Assembly (NCBI GenBank): GCA_945865725.1 | Contig: CAMBEO010000010.1 | Span: 1 to 58,522, forward strand | From: Thermoflexus hugenholtzii JAD2 | GTDB taxonomy: Bacteria > Chloroflexota > UBA11872 > UBA12225 | Length of the DNA: 58,522 nucleotides | Reading direction: 5' to 3' | Part shown: positions 1 through 7,779 of the stretch, in pieces | How the letters are laid out: each line of letters opens with the position of its first letter | Numbering within the stretch: position 1 is the first letter of the stretch | The notes under the pieces: model-generated | Seen by the model: only the letters and a program-made list of their open reading frames with translations | Databases searched by the model: none | What the model was told of the DNA's origin: nothing | Position numbers and translations under genes: made by a program

Positions 1-272
1 TCCGAGACATGCATGGCAGTCGCGTCTGGTGATGTCAGCACGTCATCACTGTCGATCGGCATGTCCATCCGCCGAAGGTGAGCGGTGACGTCGCCGGCAG
101 TGCGAGTGGAGTTGTTGGTGATGAGCCGGAACGGGAGCCCCAGCTCACGAAGGCCATGGAAGAATTCGCAGGCCCCGTCGATCGGGCGAGCGCCCTCGTA
201 GACCACGCCATCAAGATCGACGAGGAAGGCGCGTCGGCCGGCGAGGACAGGATCGAGAAGTTCAGGCGTCAT
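1..272 (-). CDS. HAD-IIA family phosphatase (NagD-like), 3' part cut by window edge
   Basis: Ninety codons can be read from an ATG at 272 to the window edge. The motif FLVDLDGVVYEG (about residues 16-27) is HAD motif I with the nucleophile and acid/base aspartates. LITNNSTRT (about residues 47-55) is motif II and is typical of the HAD-IIA (NagD/p-nitrophenylphosphatase) subfamily, which dephosphorylates small phosphometabolites in the cytoplasm. The cap domain and motifs III-IV lie outside the window. The gene diverges from dprA. No Shine-Dalgarno precedes the ATG, but a TACACT box sits 9 nt upstream, so a leaderless start is likely. The family is clear; the substrate is not predictable. Confidence 0.85.
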   Translation of the reverse strand, partial: MTPELLDPVLAGRRAFLVDLDGVVYEGARPIDGACEFFHGLRELGLPFRLITNNSTRTAGDVTAHLRRMDMPIDSDDVLTSPDATAMHVS

Positions 273-281
273 GCGGCGGAA

Positions 282-287
282 AGTGTA
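282..287 (-). promoter_or_regulatory. candidate -10 box (TACACT) of the HAD gene
   Basis: TACACT on the minus strand is separated by 9 nt from the ATG at 272. Transcription would start at or next to the start codon. No -35 hexamer is recognisable. Confidence 0.45.
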
Positions 288-297
288 GGGGAGCGGA

Positions 298-303
298 TAC
301 CGT
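298..303 (+). promoter_or_regulatory. possible -10 box (TACCGT) of dprA
   Basis: TACCGT lies 28 nt before the preferred dprA ATG at 332. This would give a short leader carrying the G-rich ribosome-binding site at 323-329. The assignment is weak, because only one hexamer is seen. Confidence 0.25.
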
Positions 304-331
304 GCCACCGGACGGGGCGTGTCGGGGGGCA

Positions 332-1654
332 ATGGGCGACGTGGTGCCGGACGAGCGGGAGCGCGCGGCGTGGATCGCGTTCAGCCGCGTCGCGGGGATT
401 GGGGCGCAGCGAACGCGCCGGATGATCGATCGTTTCGGGTGCCTTGCCGATGCGTGGAACGCGCCCGTCTCCGCCTTCGCTGGTCTCGGACTTGACCGCC
501 GCACGATGGACGCGCTGCGAGAGGCGCGGCGGGAAGGTGACGGGCGTCGGGACCTGGACTGGCTCGAGCGTCTGGATGCCGTTGCCTTGACATGGCTCGA
601 CGCGGCGTACCCGCCGGCGCTGATCGCGGTCGTCGACTGTCCACCCGTGCTGTACGTGCGCGGGCGGGTCGATGCGCTGATGCCGCCGGCCGTGGCGATC
701 GTGGGCACGCGCCGGGCGACCGGCTATGGTCGTGACCAGGCGGAACGATTTGCCGGCGACCTCGTGTGCGCGGGGTGGGTGGTGGCGAGCGGCCTAGCGC
801 GCGGGATTGACACGCATGCGCACCGGGGCGCGCTGGCCGCCCGGCCGCCTTCGGGATCGACCGGCGTCGCGACGATCGGCGTGCTCGGGCACGGGATCGA
901 CACGATCTACCCGCCGGAGAACCGGGGCCTCGCGGCGCAGATCGCCGAGCGAGGAGCGATCGTCTCCGACTACCCGCTCGGCACGGGTCCGACGGCGGAC
1001 CACTTCCCGGCCCGCAACCGGATCATCTCCGGGCTCTCGCTGGGCACGCTCGTGATCGAGGCGCCCCCCGGATCAGGGGCGTTGATCACTGCGACCTACG
1101 CGAACGAGCAGGGTCGGCAAGTGTTCGCGCTGCCGGGACCGGTGACCTCTCCGGCGAGCGAGGGGTGCCACGTGCTGATCCAGGCGGGGGCGCGCCTCGC
1201 GACGCGCGCGGAGGACATCGTGATGGACCTCCTCCCGACGCTCGCGACCGTCGGCCGCGAACCGGCTGTCGTCACGCCGAAGCCGGAGCCGAGGCCGCAG
1301 CTGCCGCTCGACTTGGCTGGCGCGCCACCGAGCGCTGCCGCCTCGACGGCAGCCCTTCATTCCCTAAAGACTCCCTCCGGCGTGGTGCGCTCGCGGCCGA
1401 GAGGGCGGTCCTCGGATGACAATGGAGACGACGTCGGCGCCGAGGTCGCGCAGGAGGGACCGGGACAGGTCGAAGCGCGCATCTTCGAAGCCCTACGGGA
1501 TTCCGGGACGGCGCTCCACGTCGACGACCTCGTGCGCGCCTGCGGCGTTGCCGCGCCAGAGGTCACCAGTGCCCTGATGGTGCTCGAGCTTGAGGGACGC
1601 GTTCGCGACAACGGCGGCATGACGTTCACGATCCCCGGGCCACGTCGGGGCTAG
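332..1654 (+). CDS. dprA: DNA-processing protein DprA
   Basis: DprA (Smf) binds incoming single-stranded DNA and loads RecA during natural transformation. The 440-residue product has an N-terminal helix-hairpin-helix-like region (about 8-65). A Rossmann-like DprA core follows (about 100-310), with VAIVGTRRATGYGRDQ, SGLARGIDTHAH, GHGIDTIYPPEN, FPARNRIISGLS and a final QAGARLA. After a disordered Pro/Arg-rich linker (about 310-385) comes the C-terminal winged-helix domain ending in GGMTFTIPG. The ATG at 332 follows a GGGGGG ribosome-binding site; an in-frame GTG at 302 is less likely. No other competence gene is nearby. Length and motif order fit the family. Confidence 0.95.
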   Translation: MGDVVPDERERAAWIAFSRVAGIGAQRTRRMIDRFGCLADAWNAPVSAFAGLGLDRRTMDALREARREGDGRRDLDWLERLDAVALTWLDAAYPPALIAVVDCPPVLYVRGRVDALMPPAVAIVGTRRATGYGRDQAERFAGDLVCAGWVVASGLARGIDTHAHRGALAARPPSGSTGVATIGVLGHGIDTIYPPENRGLAAQIAERGAIVSDYPLGTGPTADHFPARNRIISGLSLGTLVIEAPPGSGALITATYANEQGRQVFALPGPVTSPASEGCHVLIQAGARLATRAEDIVMDLLPTLATVGREPAVVTPKPEPRPQLPLDLAGAPPSAAASTAALHSLKTPSGVVRSRPRGRSSDDNGDDVGAEVAQEGPGQVEARIFEALRDSGTALHVDDLVRACGVAAPEVTSALMVLELEGRVRDNGGMTFTIPGPRRG

Positions 1655-1720
1655 TCGTTCCGGTTTGGTGCGGACGCGGCCGGCTGGGCCGTGTCCGACC
1701 GCCCGGCGCTACCTCATTCG

Positions 1721-1726
1721 TATACT
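1721..1726 (+). promoter_or_regulatory. candidate -10 box (TATACT) of the secDF unit
   Basis: TATACT is followed after 9 nt by an ATG at 1736, which opens a 21-codon frame running into secD. It is the best promoter-like hexamer in the dprA-secD gap. No clear -35 is seen. Confidence 0.45.
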
Positions 1727-1735
1727 GCGGGCGTC

Positions 1736-1801
1736 ATGCACCTTGACGACCCGGGACGCGTGCCGCCTCGCGCCGGGCGTGGCGATGCGGCGGTGGAGTG
1801 A
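1736..1801 (+). CDS. possible 21-aa leader peptide upstream of secD
   Basis: A short frame starts with MHLDDPGRVPP, is rich in Arg, Gly, Asp and Ala, and ends in TGA at 1799-1801. That stop overlaps the in-frame secD GTG at 1798 as GTGA and lies just before the preferred secD ATG at 1804. The start is 9 nt after a TATACT box, so the peptide could be the first translated frame of a leaderless secDF mRNA and couple translation into secD. It has no recognisable homology, and in DNA this GC-rich such a frame can arise by chance. Confidence 0.3.
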   Translation: MHLDDPGRVPPRAGRGDAAVE

Positions 1802-1803
1802 CC

Positions 1804-3192
1804 ATGCGTCGGGCCGAGTCGCTCACCCTCGCAGGCATCGTCCTGATCTTCGCGGTTGCGGGCTGGATCTCGTGGCCAGGCAACCCGGGCATCCACACCA
1901 CGATCCTCGAACAGGATTTCGACCTGGATTTCCAGGTAGTCGAGGGGCTCGATTTGCAGGGTGGGCTGCAGGTACTCCTCGAGGCAGACCCGCCTCCTGG
2001 GCTTGCCGTGACGGCCGAGTCGATGGAAGCCGCGCGGTCCGTGATCGAGCGACGGATCAACGCGTTCGGCACGACCGAGCCGATCATCCAGTTGCACGGG
2101 CAGAACCGAATCGTCGTCGAAATGCCAGGGGTCAGGTCCGCGGAAGAGCGTGACCGCGCGGTGGCGCTCTTCGGCGAGACTGGGCTCCTCGAATTCATCG
2201 ACACTGGCAGCGACAGCCCGGCGCCGGGCACGCGGCTCGGGCCTGGCCAGTACCCGACGGTACTGACTGGCGCGCGGATCGATGCGACGGCGGTCTCGGT
2301 CAGCTTTGACCAGCGGAACCAGCCGCAGATCTCGTTCGGGTGGGATGCCGAGGGCGCGCGGACATTCGGCGACTTCACAGGCAGCCATGTCGGGCAATAC
2401 CTCGCGATCGTGCTTGACGGCGTGGTCCTGTCCGCGCCGCGGATCAACGACCGCATCACCGACCGGGGGGTGATCTCTGGGCGCTTCTCGCTTGACGAGG
2501 CGCGCGACGTCGTGACCAAGCTCAAGTACGGTGCATTGCCGATCCCTGTGAAGGTCGTTCAGCAGCGCGAGATCGGAGCGACGCTCGGTCAGGACTCGGT
2601 GACGCGCAGCGTCACGGCAGGTGCGGTCGGCCTGAGCATCGTGCTCGCCTACATGGCGATCTACTACCGCGTGCCGGGAATCGTGGCGGGCGTGGCCCTT
2701 GCCGTCTACGCCCTGATCACGTTCTCGATTTTCAAGAACCCATGGGCACCGGTGACCCTGACGCTTGCGGGGATCGCCGGCTTCATCCTGTCGATCGGCA
2801 TGGCGGTCGATGCGAACATCCTGATCTTCGAGCGGATGAAAGAGGAGTTGCGCAACGGCAGGTCCCTCGGATCAGCGATCGACACGGGCTTCCATCGGGC
2901 GTGGGACAGCATTCGCGACTCAAATTTCTCGACGCTGATCACGTGCGCGATCTTGTACTACTTCGGCAGTGGGATGATCCGCGGGTTTGCCCTCACGCTT
3001 GCGCTGGGCGTCCTCGTCAGCATGTTCACGGCGGTAGTCGTGACGCGGTCCCTGATGCGCTTGCTGCTCGTGACCAGGTTGGCTCGCGTGCCGGCCCTGT
3101 TCGGGGTGGGGGGCGTCGATGTTCCGCCGGACCGCCCGGCGCGCCCGGCAACCTTGCCCGGCCCGACCGGCTTCATCCCAGCCGGGCGGTAG
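1804..3192 (+). CDS. secD: Protein translocase subunit SecD
   Basis: SecD works with SecF in the membrane to use the proton gradient in late protein export. The product has 462 residues, the short form lacking the long extra region of enteric SecD. Visible features are an N-terminal membrane helix (about 5-25), the GLDLQGGLQVLLEAD motif of the extracytoplasmic domain, and a C-terminal block of about five helices. That block carries GMAVDANILIFERMKEE, the conserved motif with the proton-relay aspartate. The ATG at 1804 has GGTGGAG about 7 nt upstream; a GTG at 1798 is the alternative. secF follows directly. No yajC is found upstream. Confidence 0.95.
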   Translation: MRRAESLTLAGIVLIFAVAGWISWPGNPGIHTTILEQDFDLDFQVVEGLDLQGGLQVLLEADPPPGLAVTAESMEAARSVIERRINAFGTTEPIIQLHGQNRIVVEMPGVRSAEERDRAVALFGETGLLEFIDTGSDSPAPGTRLGPGQYPTVLTGARIDATAVSVSFDQRNQPQISFGWDAEGARTFGDFTGSHVGQYLAIVLDGVVLSAPRINDRITDRGVISGRFSLDEARDVVTKLKYGALPIPVKVVQQREIGATLGQDSVTRSVTAGAVGLSIVLAYMAIYYRVPGIVAGVALAVYALITFSIFKNPWAPVTLTLAGIAGFILSIGMAVDANILIFERMKEELRNGRSLGSAIDTGFHRAWDSIRDSNFSTLITCAILYYFGSGMIRGFALTLALGVLVSMFTAVVVTRSLMRLLLVTRLARVPALFGVGGVDVPPDRPARPATLPGPTGFIPAGR

Positions 3193-3231
3193 GTGCCGAC
3201 CGGGCCGGCCACCATCGGGAGGCACCTCATC

Positions 3232-4158
3232 GTGTTCGACATCATCGGGCGACGGAACCTGTTCTTCCTCGCCAGCGGCGTCCTCATCTTGCCGGGCATC
3301 GTCGGCTTGCTGTTGTGGGGACTGAACCTAGGCATCGACTTCACCGGCGGCAGCCTGATGGAGGTGCGCCTTGGGGCAGCGCCGGCGCCGGCTGAGGTCC
3401 GGGCGTTGCTGGCCTCCGAGGGCTACGCGGATGCATCGGTCGTTACTGGCACGGACGGCACTGGCCAGACGTACCTGCTGCGGACCCGGACGATCGACAC
3501 GCCGGCAAAGACCGCGCTGCTTTCGAAGGTCGGCGCGCAGTTCGGGCCGGTGACGGAGGACCGTTTCGAGTCGGTCGGGCCGGTGATCGGTAGCGAGACT
3601 TCGGTGAACGCGATCCTGGCGGTTGCCGGTGCGTCAGTGCTGATCCTGCTGTATCTCTCGTACGCCTTCCGACAAGTGCCGAACCCGTGGCGCTACGGCG
3701 CGTGCGCGGTCATCGCGCTCCTTCACGACACGGTCCTCGTCGTGGGCCTGTGGTCGATCCTCGGGAAGTTGGCGGGGCTTGAGGTCGACGCACTGTTCGT
3801 CACCGCGCTCCTGACCGTCGTCGGCTTCTCGGTGCACGACACGATCGTCGTGTTCGACCGCATCCGGGAAAACGTCGTCAAGTTTCCCGGCGAGGCATTC
3901 GAACGGGTCGTGAACTTCAGCGTGAACCAGACGCTGGACCGATCGGTAAACACGTCACTGACGGTGGTCCTGACGCTGACGGCACTGCTGTTGCTCGGCG
4001 GGTCGACGATCCGGGGCTTCGTGATGGTGCTCCTGGTCGGGATCGTGGCCGGCACCTACTCGTCGATCTTCAATGCAAGCTGCTTGCTTGTCTCGTGGGA
4101 AAACGGTGAAATCGCCCGGGCCTGGCGACGTCTCATCCCCGCGTCAGCTGCCTCGTAG
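3232..4158 (+). CDS. secF: Protein translocase subunit SecF
   Basis: Partner of SecD. The 308-residue membrane protein has an N-terminal helix (about 10-30), GIDFTGGSLMEV right after it, a small extracytoplasmic domain and five C-terminal helices. The conserved GFSVHDTIVVFDRIREN motif lies in the C-terminal block. I chose the GTG at 3232 because GGGAGG lies at 3217-3222 with a 9-nt spacing. The frame is also open from a GTG at 3193, directly behind the secD stop, which would add 13 residues. The close spacing implies cotranscription with secD. Confidence 0.95.
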   Translation: MFDIIGRRNLFFLASGVLILPGIVGLLLWGLNLGIDFTGGSLMEVRLGAAPAPAEVRALLASEGYADASVVTGTDGTGQTYLLRTRTIDTPAKTALLSKVGAQFGPVTEDRFESVGPVIGSETSVNAILAVAGASVLILLYLSYAFRQVPNPWRYGACAVIALLHDTVLVVGLWSILGKLAGLEVDALFVTALLTVVGFSVHDTIVVFDRIRENVVKFPGEAFERVVNFSVNQTLDRSVNTSLTVVLTLTALLLLGGSTIRGFVMVLLVGIVAGTYSSIFNASCLLVSWENGEIARAWRRLIPASAAS

Positions 4159-4207
4159 GATCGATCAGTGCGACGCCCCGAGGGCGCCGGGACGGGGAGA
4201 GGCACGA

Positions 4208-4981
4208 ATGACGGGACGGCGGCGGTTCGAGGGGCAGGTCGTGCTGGTCACGGGCGCGGCCTCGGGCATCGGCGAGGCGATGTCCATCGCATTCGCGCGC
4301 GAAGGCGCGTCAGTCGTCGTGATCGACCGTGACGCGCCCGGCGCGGCGCGCGTCGCTGCCGGGATCGTGGCGGGCGGGGGCTTGGCGAGTGGCGCAAGTG
4401 CCGACGTCTCGAGTGCCGACGACATGCGCCGGGTGATCGATGAGGCGGTCAGTCGTCACGGACGGCTGGACGTGCTATGCAACAACGCCGGGATCGGTGT
4501 CGCGGCGACCTGCCACGAAACGTCGGAAGCCGAATGGGACCTGACGATGGCGATCGACCTGAAGGGCGTGTTCCTCGGGTGCAAGTTCGCCATCCCGCAC
4601 ATGTTGCGCCAGGGGAAGGGCGTCATCTGCAACACGTCCTCCGTCGCCGGGCAAGTTGGCGTGGCGAACCGGGCCGCGTATTGCGCGGCGAAGGCGGGCG
4701 TCCTCGGCCTGACGAAGTCGATCGCGATCGACTACGCCGCCCACCAGATTCGATGCAACGCCCTCTTGCCCGGGACGGTGGACTCGCCATGGATCGGGAA
4801 GATCCTGGCGCAGCAATCTGATCCGATTGCGGAACGGGGCAGGATGGAAGCGAGGCAACCGATCGGTCGGATGGGGCGCCCGGAAGAAGTGGCCGCCGCC
4901 GCGCTCTTCCTCTGTGCCGACGAGGGGTCGTTCATGACCGGCACTGGCCTAGTGATCGACGGCGGCCTGACGGCGCGATAG
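4208..4981 (+). CDS. SDR family NAD(P)-dependent oxidoreductase
   Basis: A classical short-chain dehydrogenase of 257 residues. It shows the cofactor motif TGAASGIGEA (about 12-21), an acidic residue at the end of strand 2 (VVVIDRD) that favours NAD, the NNAG motif, a serine-rich NTSSVAG strand and the catalytic YCAAK. The C terminus, GTGLVIDGGLTAR, is typical of the family. The ATG at 4208 follows GGGGAGAGG with good spacing. The gene lies 49 nt after secF, with no functional link visible. The substrate cannot be predicted; sugar or polyol dehydrogenases and 3-oxoacyl reductases share these motifs. Confidence 0.88.
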   Translation: MTGRRRFEGQVVLVTGAASGIGEAMSIAFAREGASVVVIDRDAPGAARVAAGIVAGGGLASGASADVSSADDMRRVIDEAVSRHGRLDVLCNNAGIGVAATCHETSEAEWDLTMAIDLKGVFLGCKFAIPHMLRQGKGVICNTSSVAGQVGVANRAAYCAAKAGVLGLTKSIAIDYAAHQIRCNALLPGTVDSPWIGKILAQQSDPIAERGRMEARQPIGRMGRPEEVAAAALFLCADEGSFMTGTGLVIDGGLTAR

Positions 4982-5001
4982 TTCGCTAGCCCGACGGAAC
5001 G

Positions 5002-6042
5002 ATGGTGAGGACGGGGAACGGCCGGGAAGGGCCGGTCCAGGCGTCCTTCCTCGATGTCGATGCGTTGGGTCTCGTCGCGAGCAGGACGACGGTGCTCCCG
5101 TCGCGCGTGCGAGTGGGCGCGGCCTCATGGACCGACCCGACCCTCCTGCGGTCAGGGTGGTACCCGGCGGGGGCTTCGAGTGCCACGGCTCGCCTGCGCC
5201 ATTACTCCGGGCGATTCGACCTCGTCGAGGCCGATGCCCCGTTCTACGCAATCCCGGTTCCAGCGGTCACCATGGCCTGGACGTCGCGCACGCCACCCGG
5301 GTTCATCTTCAACGTAAAGACGCACGCCCTCCTGACTGGACACCGCACCCGGACGGCGCGACTGCCGGGACCGGTCCGCGCCCTCCTGTCGGCAGACGTG
5401 GCGGGGCAGGCGTCCGTAGGCCCCGCGGACGTGGGACCCCCGGCGATGGAGGCCGTTCGGGACGCGTTCGAGGAGTCAATCGCGCCGTTGCGTAAGGCCG
5501 GACGTCTCGGCGTCGTCCTCTTCCAGTACCCGCGGTGGTTCGTCCCCGGACCACGAGCGAACGCGACGCTTGCGTCCATCCGGCAGGAGTTCCCTGACAT
5601 GCCGGTGGCAGTCGAGTTCCGCAATGCCGCGTGGGCCATCCCTGACGTGATGCGCGAGGTGGTCAGTCGACTTCGCGACCTGCGCCTGACATTTGTCGGA
5701 GTGGACTCGCCTCACGGACTCTCATCGGCGATGCCTCCCGTGGACGCGGTAACGACCCGCCATCTTGCCGTGCTGCGATTGCACGGGCGCAACGCGGGGG
5801 CATGGGATGCCCGGCACGAGACGGCCGCGACGCGCTTTCGTTACCGGTACGACGAGGTCGAGCTGGTTGGTGAGATCCTGCCGCGCGTCCGGCGCCTCGC
5901 CGGTGAAGCCAATGAAGTACATGTTCTGTTCAACAATTGCCATGGTGACGACGGCGTCCGGAACGCGGAGACGCTCACGAACCTACTGACCGGTCCTCCC
6001 GCAACCGGGGTTCAGTCGGACGACCCGAGCCAACGAGGCTAG
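5002..6042 (+). CDS. DUF72 domain protein (YecE-like)
   Basis: A 346-residue product of the DUF72 family, whose members adopt a TIM-barrel-like fold and have no settled function. Family hallmarks are VRVGAASWTDPTLL near the start, a YSGRFDLVEADAPFY segment, FNVKTHALLTGH, VAVEFRNAAWA, the LRLHGRN strand and the late LFNNCHGDDGVRNA motif. The exact start is uncertain (ATG at 5002 or GTG at 5005). The stop overlaps that of the convergent dehydrogenase gene: the four bases CTAG at 6039-6042 serve both strands. Confidence 0.85.
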   Translation: MVRTGNGREGPVQASFLDVDALGLVASRTTVLPSRVRVGAASWTDPTLLRSGWYPAGASSATARLRHYSGRFDLVEADAPFYAIPVPAVTMAWTSRTPPGFIFNVKTHALLTGHRTRTARLPGPVRALLSADVAGQASVGPADVGPPAMEAVRDAFEESIAPLRKAGRLGVVLFQYPRWFVPGPRANATLASIRQEFPDMPVAVEFRNAAWAIPDVMREVVSRLRDLRLTFVGVDSPHGLSSAMPPVDAVTTRHLAVLRLHGRNAGAWDARHETAATRFRYRYDEVELVGEILPRVRRLAGEANEVHVLFNNCHGDDGVRNAETLTNLLTGPPATGVQSDDPSQRG

Positions 6043-7064
6043 AGCGGCAGGGCGATGGGTCTACCTTCGCGTGCGGAACGCTCGGCGGCGAACATGATCT
6101 CGTGGGTCTTTGCGGCGTCGATGATGTCGACGAGGGCTGGCCGATCTTGACGGATCGCATCGATGAGGTCGTCGATCTCGGCCGGGAATGGGTGATGGGT
6201 GACTTCCGGCGTGTCCGGCAGGACCGTCGGAAAGTGCGCCCAACCCTCCAGTCCCGGATCCAGGACGACGGACCGGAAGCGGTCATTGACGAGGGTGCCC
6301 TTCGCCCCGTGCAACCGGACGTTGAACGTGTACTTCACGTTCCCCTCCATGACGCACCCCACCTTGCCGATGGTCCCGTTCGCGAAGCGGATGATGGTGA
6401 CGATGGTGGCGTCCCAGTCCATCACGTTGGTGAAGTTGCCACTGTAGGCAAAGACCTCGATCGCCTCGGACCGAACGAACTGGCGCAGGGCATCGATCGC
6501 ATGGCACCCGGCGGCGGCGAGTGCCGAACCGCCGCGCTCGCGGGTGCGCACCCATTGGTAGCCCCCGTACCACTGCTCCTGGTTGCCCGAGAAGTAGTCG
6601 CACTCGGCATAGTGGATCCGCCCGAAGAGGTCGGCGTCGATCATCCGGTGGACCGACTGGAAGAAGGGGCTCCAGTGCAACTCGAAGCCGACCTGGCTTT
6701 TCACGCCATTGCGGACGATCGCATCCTGGACGCGTCGGAAACCTTCGTGATCCAGGGCCACGGGCTTCTCGATGAGGACATGCTTGCCCGCCTCGGCGGC
6801 CGCGATCGCCTGCGGCACGTGCATCTCGTTCGTGGAACAGATCGAGACGACCTGGACGCCAGGGTCGCGGATGAGGTCATGCCAGTCCGTGAACTGGCGG
6901 GCGAGGACGAGGTCGTGCGTCGTGGCGACTTCCGAGACGCGCGTCGCGCTCGACCCGGCGAGGGCGACGACGTCGCAGTGGGGGTTGGCCTTGTACGCCT
7001 TCACGTGTTCGCCGGCGACCCAGCTCATGCCGATCACGCCGACGCCGAGGGCGGGAGAGGTCAT
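6039..7064 (-). CDS. Gfo/Idh/MocA family oxidoreductase
   Basis: A 341-residue NAD(P)-dependent dehydrogenase of the glucose-fructose oxidoreductase/inositol dehydrogenase family. The N-terminal Rossmann domain begins LGVGVIGMSWVAGEH. The conserved EKPVALD segment (about 95-101) carries the lysine that contacts cofactor and substrate, followed by the C-terminal beta-sheet domain. The ATG at 7064 is preceded by AGGAGG at an ideal distance, which decides the start over upstream in-frame codons. It lies 45 nt downstream of the nitroreductase gene on the same strand. The likely substrate is a sugar or cyclitol; which one cannot be told. Confidence 0.9.
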   Translation of the reverse strand: MTSPALGVGVIGMSWVAGEHVKAYKANPHCDVVALAGSSATRVSEVATTHDLVLARQFTDWHDLIRDPGVQVVSICSTNEMHVPQAIAAAEAGKHVLIEKPVALDHEGFRRVQDAIVRNGVKSQVGFELHWSPFFQSVHRMIDADLFGRIHYAECDYFSGNQEQWYGGYQWVRTRERGGSALAAAGCHAIDALRQFVRSEAIEVFAYSGNFTNVMDWDATIVTIIRFANGTIGKVGCVMEGNVKYTFNVRLHGAKGTLVNDRFRSVVLDPGLEGWAHFPTVLPDTPEVTHHPFPAEIDDLIDAIRQDRPALVDIIDAAKTHEIMFAAERSAREGRPIALPL

Positions 7065-7108
7065 CGCATTTCCTCCTGGCAGGCGGGCCTGGTGGGGTGG
7101 CAAGGGCA

Positions 7109-7714
7109 CTAGTCGTCCCAGCCGTTCCATCGGACGACATCGGCAAGTGCCGGACGTGGCGGGCGAGGCTTCGGGAGTTGCGTGGGGTCGGGTACGCCGA
7201 GGTAGACGAAACCGATAAGGACTGCACCTGGCGCAAAGCCGAAGTCCCGGGCGGCGTCGGGATCACGGACGGTCGCCCCGGTGCGCCATGCGGCTCCGAG
7301 GCCAAGGGAATGGGCCGCAAGCAGCATGTTCTGGACGGCGGCCGCGCCGGCGGAGACCTCCTCGTCGAGCGGCTCACCGGGGGCGGGTTCGACCGCGACG
7401 CAGATGACGACCGGCGCACGGAGGAACTTGACGGACTCGTTCGCACGAGACGCTTGGTCGGCGGTCGTGCCCGCGGTGCCTGTGCGACGATCGAAGGAAG
7501 TGGCGAGTGCCTCGCCAGCGGTGCGCCGGGCATCCCCGGCCAGGACCGCGAAACGCCACGGGTGCGTGTGGTGATGATTGGGAGCATGGACGGCCGCGCG
7601 CAAGATGGCCTCGACGTCCGCCCGCGCAGGGCGGTCGCTGGTCAATCGAACGATGCTGCGACGCGCCTCGATGGCGGCGATGACCGGATTGCAGATGGGT
7701 GCCGAAGGGTTCAC
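7109..7714 (-). CDS. Nitroreductase family protein
   Basis: A 201-residue FMN-dependent oxidoreductase. RRSIVRLTSDRPARADVE followed by AAVHAPNHHHTHPWRF is the family's N-terminal FMN-binding pattern. A second FMN segment contains AAVQNMLLAAHSLGLGAAW, and the end has GFVYLGVP. The GTG at 7714 is chosen because it sits 7 nt after a TATACT box and starts exactly before the conserved domain; there is no Shine-Dalgarno. The divergent glycosyltransferase starts 65 bp away. Substrates of this family range from quinones and nitroaromatics to flavins, so the role is open. Confidence 0.88.
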   Translation of the reverse strand: MNPSAPICNPVIAAIEARRSIVRLTSDRPARADVEAILRAAVHAPNHHHTHPWRFAVLAGDARRTAGEALATSFDRRTGTAGTTADQASRANESVKFLRAPVVICVAVEPAPGEPLDEEVSAGAAAVQNMLLAAHSLGLGAAWRTGATVRDPDAARDFGFAPGAVLIGFVYLGVPDPTQLPKPRPPRPALADVVRWNGWDD

Positions 7715-7721
7715 GGCGCGC

Positions 7722-7727
7722 AGTATA
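7722..7727 (-). promoter_or_regulatory. candidate -10 box (TATACT) of the nitroreductase gene
   Basis: TATACT on the minus strand lies 7 nt before the GTG at 7714. A TTGACC lies 14 nt further upstream, too close for a standard -35. The arrangement suggests a leaderless transcript. Confidence 0.5.
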
Positions 7728-7779
7728 GTCGCGCCCCCGGCGGTCAACCCGGACTGGCCTCGACCCGACGAGGGCATGC

